10,190 nt of DNA, from the NCBI GenBank assembly GCA_003669255.1, contig QWPO01000007.1:1-10190 (forward strand), given 5' to 3'. A program made the position numbers and the translations under genes. The notes under the pieces are model-generated. The model made no database searches. It saw nothing but the letters and a program-made list of their open reading frames with translations, and was not told where the DNA came from. Shown here in pieces: positions 6,319 to 10,190 of the stretch. Position 1 is the first letter of the stretch. Each line of letters begins with the position of its first letter. This stretch comes from Planctomycetota bacterium (GTDB lineage Bacteria > Planctomycetota > Planctomycetia > Pirellulales > UBA1268).

Positions 6319-7548
6319 ATGAAAAATCCTGCCTGTCTCAGCCGGCCGTCCGCGGCCGGCCTTGCTCTGGTTCTGCTTGCAGCGGCCTTGGCCCAGGCGG
6401 CTGATCCTGCCGACGTGGCCACCGCAAAAAAGCGGATCGAGGCGGTCGGTGCCGGAGCAGCCTGCGTCATCGATGCGTCGGGCACGGCGAGGGAGATCGT
6501 GATCGTCGACGGCTCGGGCGTGACGGCCGACGACGTCGCGCTCTTTGGCCGGCTCGATGGCCTCGAGAAACTCCAGATCCTCAACTGCCGGGAGTTCGAC
6601 GACGCGATGGTGTCGCAGCTCACGGGCCTGTCTCACCTTTCGTCGCTGGCGATCACCAATAGCGGGATCACCGATGCCGCCGTGGAAACGATCGCGGCGT
6701 CGTTTCCGGATCTCGTGGAGCTCGATCTCTCCAGCAACACCAACCTCACCGGTGCGGCGATGAGGTCGATCGCGGCGCTCGCGAAGCTCGAGCGGCTCTC
6801 ACTCGTGCAGACGCGGTTCAACGACCTCAACACGCGGCGGCTCTCGAAGCTCGGCGAACTCAAGGCACTCGACCTCCGCGGCAACATGGAGGCAGGCGAC
6901 ATGACGCTCGGCGTGGTCGGGGGGCTGCCGAAGCTGCGGGCCTTCAAGCACCGCAGCACGGTCGTCACCGACGAGGGGATGGCCCAACTCGCCGCCAGCC
7001 CGGCGATCGACTCCCTCCTCGCCCAAGACTTCGCGATCACGAATGCCTCGGGGCCTCACCTTGCCGCCATGAAGAACCTCGCCTCGCTCGAGATCTTCCG
7101 CTGCCAGGGCTTCGGCACGGAGGGCGTGGTCGCCCTCGCCCCCCTCGACAAGCTCTCGCGGCTCACGCTTCGCGACCTGCCCGAGGTAGGCGACGCGGGC
7201 CTGGCCGTGGTGGCCGAGTTGCCGGCGTTGAAGCGGCTCTACCTGCACGAACTGGCATCGGTGGGCGACGCGGGCCTCACGCATCTTGCCGCCACGAAGG
7301 ATCTCGAAGTGCTCGACATCTGGAGCGTGCCGAAGATGACCGACGCCACTGTGGCGGTGATCGCCGGTCTGCCAAACCTCAAGGAACTCTCGATCCGCGA
7401 GACGGGCTGCACGGAGAAGGCGTTGGAGGCCCTTGCCGCCATGCCGAAGCTCGAGTCGCTGACGTTCAAGAACGGCGCCGTGGCACCGGCAGTCGCCGAG
7501 AAGGCGAAGTCCGCAAAGGCCTGGAAGAAGCTCGACCTCGGCAAGTAG
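6319..7548 (+). CDS. secreted leucine-rich-repeat protein
   Basis: Predicted 409-residue protein. Residues 1-27 are a Sec signal peptide (positive start, hydrophobic core LALVLLAAALAQA) with likely cleavage after AQA27; no lipobox is apparent. From about residue 78 to the end there are roughly 13 leucine-rich repeats of 24-26 residues, of the type L-x-x-L-x-I/L-x-x-x-x-I/V-T/G-D-x-x-x-x-x-I/L-A (for example VGDAGL twice, and ELDLSSNTNLTG), as in AMN1/FBXL-type LRR proteins. No enzyme domain or membrane anchor is seen, so it is probably an extracytoplasmic binding or scaffold protein. The ATG at 6319 is the start that yields a proper signal peptide; the frame is open upstream through the oxidoreductase gene. 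It follows that gene by 11 nt with no Shine-Dalgarno, suggesting translational coupling. The stop codon TAG (7546-7548) is part of the GTAG of the first repeat in the following array. Confidence 0.88.
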   Translation: MKNPACLSRPSAAGLALVLLAAALAQAADPADVATAKKRIEAVGAGAACVIDASGTAREIVIVDGSGVTADDVALFGRLDGLEKLQILNCREFDDAMVSQLTGLSHLSSLAITNSGITDAAVETIAASFPDLVELDLSSNTNLTGAAMRSIAALAKLERLSLVQTRFNDLNTRRLSKLGELKALDLRGNMEAGDMTLGVVGGLPKLRAFKHRSTVVTDEGMAQLAASPAIDSLLAQDFAITNASGPHLAAMKNLASLEIFRCQGFGTEGVVALAPLDKLSRLTLRDLPEVGDAGLAVVAELPALKRLYLHELASVGDAGLTHLAATKDLEVLDIWSVPKMTDATVAVIAGLPNLKELSIRETGCTEKALEALAAMPKLESLTFKNGAVAPAVAEKAKSAKAWKKLDLGK

Positions 7549-7743
7549 GTGCAGGTTGGCAACCTGCACCGGAACCGCGTCCGACGCTGCGGCACCGCAG
7601 GTTACCAACCTGCGGCTACGTGGAACCGCCAACGCCGCCCCCGTAGGTGCAGGTTTTCAACCTGCACACCAAACAGGCCACGTCGCGCGTGACCGCAGGT
7701 TAAAAACCTGCGGCTACGTAGGTGCAGGTTGGCAACCTGCGCC
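7545..7743. repeat. REP/BIME-like array 2: two full units and one half unit
   Basis: The same architecture as array 1, but a different sequence subtype. Units start at GTAG at 7545, 7643 and 7718. The left hairpin stem is GTGCAGGTT pairing with AACCTGCAC (loop GGC or TTC), where array 1 has GCACAGGTT pairing with AACCTGTGC. The right hairpin is CCGCAGGTT-NNN-AACCTGCGG followed by CTAC (7616-7619 and 7714-7717). Spacers between hairpins are longer (about 25 nt) than in array 1. The third unit has only the left hairpin and runs into the kinase gene. The array sits between the convergent LRR and kinase genes and contains both stop codons. Confidence 0.9.
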
Positions 7744-8730
7744 GGAATCGCGCACGACGCTCGCGGCGAACCGCGCGGCGGCGGCGGCTGGGTCGCTCAC
7801 CACCGTCACACCTCCCGGTTCGTGGCCGGTCGCGACAAGCGACTCCACCACCAGGCGGCGGAGCGTTGCGCTGCCGGCCAGCAGGCCGCCTGTGAGCCGC
7901 AGCGGGTAGACGCCGGCGGTCAGTGAGTTTCGATCGGCGAGCGTCCGCACGTGCGCCGCGAGGTCGGCGGCGGCCCCGGTCAGGATCGCGGCGGCCACCG
8001 CGTCGCCGACGTCGGCCGCGGCGAGCACCTCGCGAGCCGCGTCGGCAATCTCGCGGCGGCCCACACCCGGGGCATGGATGCAGCCCACGAGGTCGGCGGC
8101 GCGAGCTGCGCCAAACCGCTTCAGCAGCGCCGCGTGGAGGATCGTGTCGGGCCCGCGTCCATCGGCCGCCCGCATCGCGGCCTTCAGCGCCGCCAGGCCG
8201 ATCGTGTGGCCGCTCCCTTCGTCGCCAAGCAGCGGCCCCCAGCCGCCGCAGCGGTCGGCCGCCGTCGTGGCGGAGAGCGTTTCGCCCCGACGCAGCGCCA
8301 AGGCCAGCGACCCAGTGCCGGCGATCAGCACCACGCCCCAGGGCTCGGCCGCGCCGTCGGCAAACGGCAGCAGGCCGTCGGGTACCACGACCGTCTGGTG
8401 GGCAAGGCCCGCCTGCGTCGCCCACGCGAGCACGGCGTCGCGATCTTCGGGCAGTCCCACGCCCGCAAGCCCGAGGCAGGCGGCCGCAACGGGCCGCGGC
8501 CCAAGCCCGGCGTCGGCAAACGCCCCTTCGATCGCCGCCGTGATCGACCCCCGCGCCACCCCGTGGCCGGCCACCCTCGGATTGGCCGGGCCACCGCGAC
8601 CCCGGCCAACGATCTGCACGCCGCCATCTCCGGCCGCTGTGAGCCGGCCGAGCACCGCCGCGCACTTCGAACCGCCGCCGTCGATGCCGAGCACGAACCG
8701 GCCGGAATTCTCCGCCTCAGCGGTCGCCAT
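7714..8730 (-). CDS. BadF/BadG/BcrA-type N-acetylglucosamine / N-acetylmuramic acid kinase (MurK-like)
   Basis: Predicted 338-residue cytoplasmic sugar kinase of the ASKHA fold. IDGGGSKC (16-23) is the phosphate-1 loop, CLGLAGVGLPEDR (85-97) is typical of GlcNAc kinases, and D118 in VVVPDGLLPF is the likely catalytic aspartate. IAGTGS (136-141) is the phosphate-2 loop, CGGWGPLLGDEGSG (161-174) is a hallmark of GlcNAc-kinase-like members, and LRLTGGLL (277-284) is the adenosine motif. The gene lies directly after murQ, overlapping it by 14 nt. In Clostridium, a kinase of this family (MurK) accepts both MurNAc and GlcNAc and is paired with MurQ, so that role is the best inference. The ATG at 8730 is preferred over the in-frame ATG at 8766 because GGAG lies 6 nt upstream and the overlap is shorter. 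The last residues, about GAGCQPAPT, and the stop codon are encoded inside REP-like repeats. Confidence 0.9.
   Translation of the reverse strand: MATAEAENSGRFVLGIDGGGSKCAAVLGRLTAAGDGGVQIVGRGRGGPANPRVAGHGVARGSITAAIEGAFADAGLGPRPVAAACLGLAGVGLPEDRDAVLAWATQAGLAHQTVVVPDGLLPFADGAAEPWGVVLIAGTGSLALALRRGETLSATTAADRCGGWGPLLGDEGSGHTIGLAALKAAMRAADGRGPDTILHAALLKRFGAARAADLVGCIHAPGVGRREIADAAREVLAAADVGDAVAAAILTGAAADLAAHVRTLADRNSLTAGVYPLRLTGGLLAGSATLRRLVVESLVATGHEPGGVTVVSDPAAAAARFAASVVRDSGAGCQPAPT
7718..7767. repeat. second copy of a ~50-bp segment also at 7545-7593, covering the kinase 3' end
   Basis: Aligned by eye, 7718-7767 matches 7545-7593 in the same orientation with four substitutions and one single-base gap. 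The similarity runs past the hairpin into sequence coding for the last residues of the kinase, so it is more than a shared palindrome. The two copies are 173 bp apart. Confidence 0.8.
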
Positions 8731-9634
8731 GGCCGTCTCCGCCAACTGCCCTCCGCAGGTGGCCATCCGCCGCGGCGAGCAGCGTGCGGGCCTCCGCCGG
8801 CGTCACGCCCCGCTTCTGCGCGACCACCGCGGTCTTGAGTTCGCCGTCGGCAGCCGCCACGAGCCGCTCGGCCTCGTCTTCGGTCACGCCTGTGAGCATG
8901 GCCACGATCCGCCGCGTTCGCGCCACGAGTTTCGTGTTCGTGGCCCGGAGATCGACCATCAGGTTGCCGTAGGTCTTGCCGATCCGGATCATCGCGCCGG
9001 TGGTCAGCATGTTGAGCACCATCTTCGTGGCGGTGCCCGCCTTGAGCCGCGTGGAGCCGGTCACAATCTCCGGGCCCACGCGGGGCACGATCATCAACTC
9101 GGCCACCGCCTCGAGTTCGGAGTTGTCGTTGCAGGCGAAGCCGATCGCGAAGGCCCCCACGCTGCGGGCATGCGCAAGCCCGCCGAGCACGTAGGGCGTG
9201 CGGCCGCTGGTGGCGATGCCCACCAGCACGTCGCGGGCGGAGAGGTTGATGGCGGCGAGGTCGGCCGCGGCGAGTTCCCGGCTGTCTTCGGCCCCTTCCA
9301 CAGCCCGCGTCAGGGCCTGTGGACCGCCGGCGATCAGCCCCACCACCATCTCGGGCCGCGTACCAAAGGTGGGCGGACATTCGGAGGCATCGAGCACGCC
9401 GAGCCGGCCGGAGGTGCCCGCGCCGATGTAGACGAGCCGGCCCCCGCTCCGAAAGCGGTCTGCAATGATCTCAATCGCCCGCGCGATCGCGGCCGACTCG
9501 CGGCCCACTGCCAAGGCCACTTCCGCGTCCTCGGCATTCATCACCGCCACGATCCCGGCGGCGTCAAGTTCGTCGATCCGCGCCGAGGCGGGGTTGACGG
9601 CTTCGGTGGTCAGGCGGGCGAGCGATAACGTCAT
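8717..9634 (-). CDS. murQ: N-acetylmuramic acid 6-phosphate etherase
   Basis: Predicted 305-residue cytoplasmic enzyme that cleaves the lactyl ether of MurNAc-6-phosphate to give GlcNAc-6-phosphate and D-lactate in cell-wall recycling or salvage. The sequence begins LTTEAVNPASARIDEL, as in MurQ. The SIS domain carries YIGAGTSGRLGVLDASECPPTFG (69-91), in which E85 corresponds to the catalytic Glu of E. coli MurQ, and EGAEDS (113-118), in which D117 corresponds to the second catalytic residue. ATSGRTPYV (141-149), CNDNSEL (168-174) and STRLKAGTATKMVLNM (194-209) are further signature blocks. Length is close to the usual ~300 residues. The ATG at 9634 is chosen because it begins the conserved N-terminus; an in-frame ATG at 9757 would overlap the divergent symporter gene. 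The kinase gene follows with a 14-nt overlap. Confidence 0.96.
   Translation of the reverse strand: MTLSLARLTTEAVNPASARIDELDAAGIVAVMNAEDAEVALAVGRESAAIARAIEIIADRFRSGGRLVYIGAGTSGRLGVLDASECPPTFGTRPEMVVGLIAGGPQALTRAVEGAEDSRELAAADLAAINLSARDVLVGIATSGRTPYVLGGLAHARSVGAFAIGFACNDNSELEAVAELMIVPRVGPEIVTGSTRLKAGTATKMVLNMLTTGAMIRIGKTYGNLMVDLRATNTKLVARTRRIVAMLTGVTEDEAERLVAAADGELKTAVVAQKRGVTPAEARTLLAAADGHLRRAVGGDGHGDR
8737..8740 (-). promoter_or_regulatory. ribosome binding site of the kinase gene, inside murQ
   Basis: GGAG (read on the minus strand) lies 6 nt before the ATG at 8730 and within the 3' end of murQ. It decides the start in favour of 8730 and fits translational coupling. Confidence 0.5.
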
Positions 9635-9728
9635 GATCCCATCACAGTATCCGGAACCCTGCCAGATTGCGATTCCGTCTCCCCACATGCTGGTCCCACC
9701 CGCACCGCGGCGGCTACACTCCCTCCCC
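9635..9728. promoter_or_regulatory. divergent promoter region between murQ and the symporter gene
   Basis: These 94 bases must hold both promoters if both genes are transcribed from here. Toward murQ, GATACT (minus strand, 9646-9651) is a 4/6 match to a -10 box, 11 nt before the start. Toward the symporter, TACACT (9715-9720) is a 4/6 match lying 8 nt before the ATG, which would give a nearly leaderless mRNA. No convincing -35 boxes or operator palindromes are seen. Confidence 0.3.
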
Positions 9729-10190
9729 ATGACGATCCCCCTCGGCCCAATCGACATCGCGGTGCTGGTCGCCTATTTTGGCTCGGCCGTCGTGGTCGGC
9801 CTCTTGGTGGCGGGCCGGATCCGCTCGCTCGACGCCTATCTGCTTGGCGACCGCAACCTGCCGTGGTGGGTGATCCTCGGTTCGATCGTGGCCACCGAGA
9901 CGAGCGCGGCCACGGTGCTCAGCGTGCCGGGGGAGAGTTTTGGGCCGGCCGGCATGCGGTTTCTGCAACTGCCGCTCGGCTACATGCTCGGCCGGCTGGC
10001 GATCGTGCGTTTTTTGCTGCCGCTCTACTTCCGTGGCGAACTCAACACGGCCCACGAGGTGCTCCGCGACCGGTTCGGCCCACTCGTGCAGCGGGCGGCG
10101 GCGCTGCTCTTTCTCGTCGCCCGAAACCTCGGCGACGGCCTGCGGCTGTTCCTCGCGGCGCTCGTGTTCCAGAAGCTCACCGGCCTGCCG
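9729..10190 (+). CDS. sodium:solute symporter (SSS family), N-terminal part, cut by window edge
   Basis: The frame is open from the ATG at 9729 to the right edge (154 codons, no stop), so this is the N-terminal part of a longer membrane protein. Residues about 8-28 form the first membrane helix. YLLGDRNLPWWVILGSIVAT (38-57) followed by ETSAATVLSVPG is the characteristic SSS segment around the second helix, with small and hydroxyl residues near the sodium site. A third helical stretch spans about 76-100. NTAHEVLRDRFG matches the conserved segment before the fourth helix, and another hydrophobic helix follows from about 122. SSS members import sugars, amino acids, sialic acid or other organic solutes with sodium. 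The divergent position next to murQ and the kinase suggests an amino-sugar or related substrate, but this is inference. Confidence 0.88.
   Translation, partial: MTIPLGPIDIAVLVAYFGSAVVVGLLVAGRIRSLDAYLLGDRNLPWWVILGSIVATETSAATVLSVPGESFGPAGMRFLQLPLGYMLGRLAIVRFLLPLYFRGELNTAHEVLRDRFGPLVQRAAALLFLVARNLGDGLRLFLAALVFQKLTGLP

Noticed and set aside
7556..7909. Small plus-strand frame across the second repeat array (117 codons)
   Set aside because: Its peptide is translated repeat sequence (GAGFQPAH, GAGWQPAPE) followed by the antisense of the kinase gene.
8731..8766. Upstream start of the kinase at 8766
   Set aside because: The start at 8730 has GGAG at good spacing and a shorter overlap with murQ; the 12 extra residues show no family similarity. 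It cannot be fully excluded.
8078..9628. 516-codon plus-strand frame across the kinase and murQ
   Set aside because: It is antisense to two genes with clear catalytic motifs and has no recognisable domain.
9635..9757. 41-residue N-terminal extension of MurQ
   Set aside because: It would cross the divergent symporter start, and the MurQ family N-terminus begins at the ATG at 9634.
1..10190. tRNA, rRNA, riboswitch, complete insertion sequence or integration site
   Set aside because: No cloverleaf-like, rRNA-like or riboswitch-like segments, transposase genes or target-site duplications were recognised by eye.

Overview
The window is GC-rich bacterial chromosome, most likely from a planctomycete (Pirellulales-like). 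This rests on several features together. There is a Tat-exported Gfo/Idh/MocA oxidoreductase of the type that is abundant in that phylum, and a Sec-exported leucine-rich-repeat protein directly behind it. Most genes have weak or no Shine-Dalgarno sequence, and hairpin-forming intergenic repeats are numerous. The assignment is an inference from gene content, not from a marker gene.

Layout, left to right: (1) the 3' part of a DUF72 (YecE-like) gene on +; (2) a membrane chemoreceptor (MCP) on +, with no recognisable HAMP domain and a CheR/CheB-type docking pentapeptide at its extreme C-terminus; (3) about 430 non-coding bases holding a perfect 24-bp palindrome and four copies of a composite inverted repeat; (4) an ABC-F (Uup-like) ATPase on -, convergent with the MCP; (5) a divergent intergenic region with a LacI-type palindrome; (6) a two-gene + operon, oxidoreductase then LRR protein, 11 nt apart; (7) a second array of the same repeat family; (8) a - operon of murQ followed by a BadF/BadG-type amino-sugar kinase, overlapping by 14 nt; (9) a divergent sodium:solute symporter cut by the right edge.

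How the genes work together: MurQ and the kinase form a compact cell-wall amino-sugar salvage module. The kinase would phosphorylate MurNAc and/or GlcNAc, and MurQ would cleave MurNAc-6-P to GlcNAc-6-P and D-lactate. The divergent symporter is a plausible but unproven uptake partner. The oxidoreductase and LRR protein are both predicted to be exported and are probably co-expressed; their substrate is unknown. The MCP, ABC-F and DUF72 genes look like independent units.

The most interesting signal is the repeat family. Each full unit is GTAG + hairpin + spacer + hairpin + CTAC, the architecture of REP/BIME elements mobilised by RAYT (TnpA_REP) transposases. Both arrays lie exactly between convergent genes. 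In the second array the repeats enter the genes: one supplies the stop codon of the LRR gene, and others encode the last residues and the stop codon of the kinase. About 50 bp of the kinase 3' end is also present as a second, roughly 90% identical copy 173 bp away.
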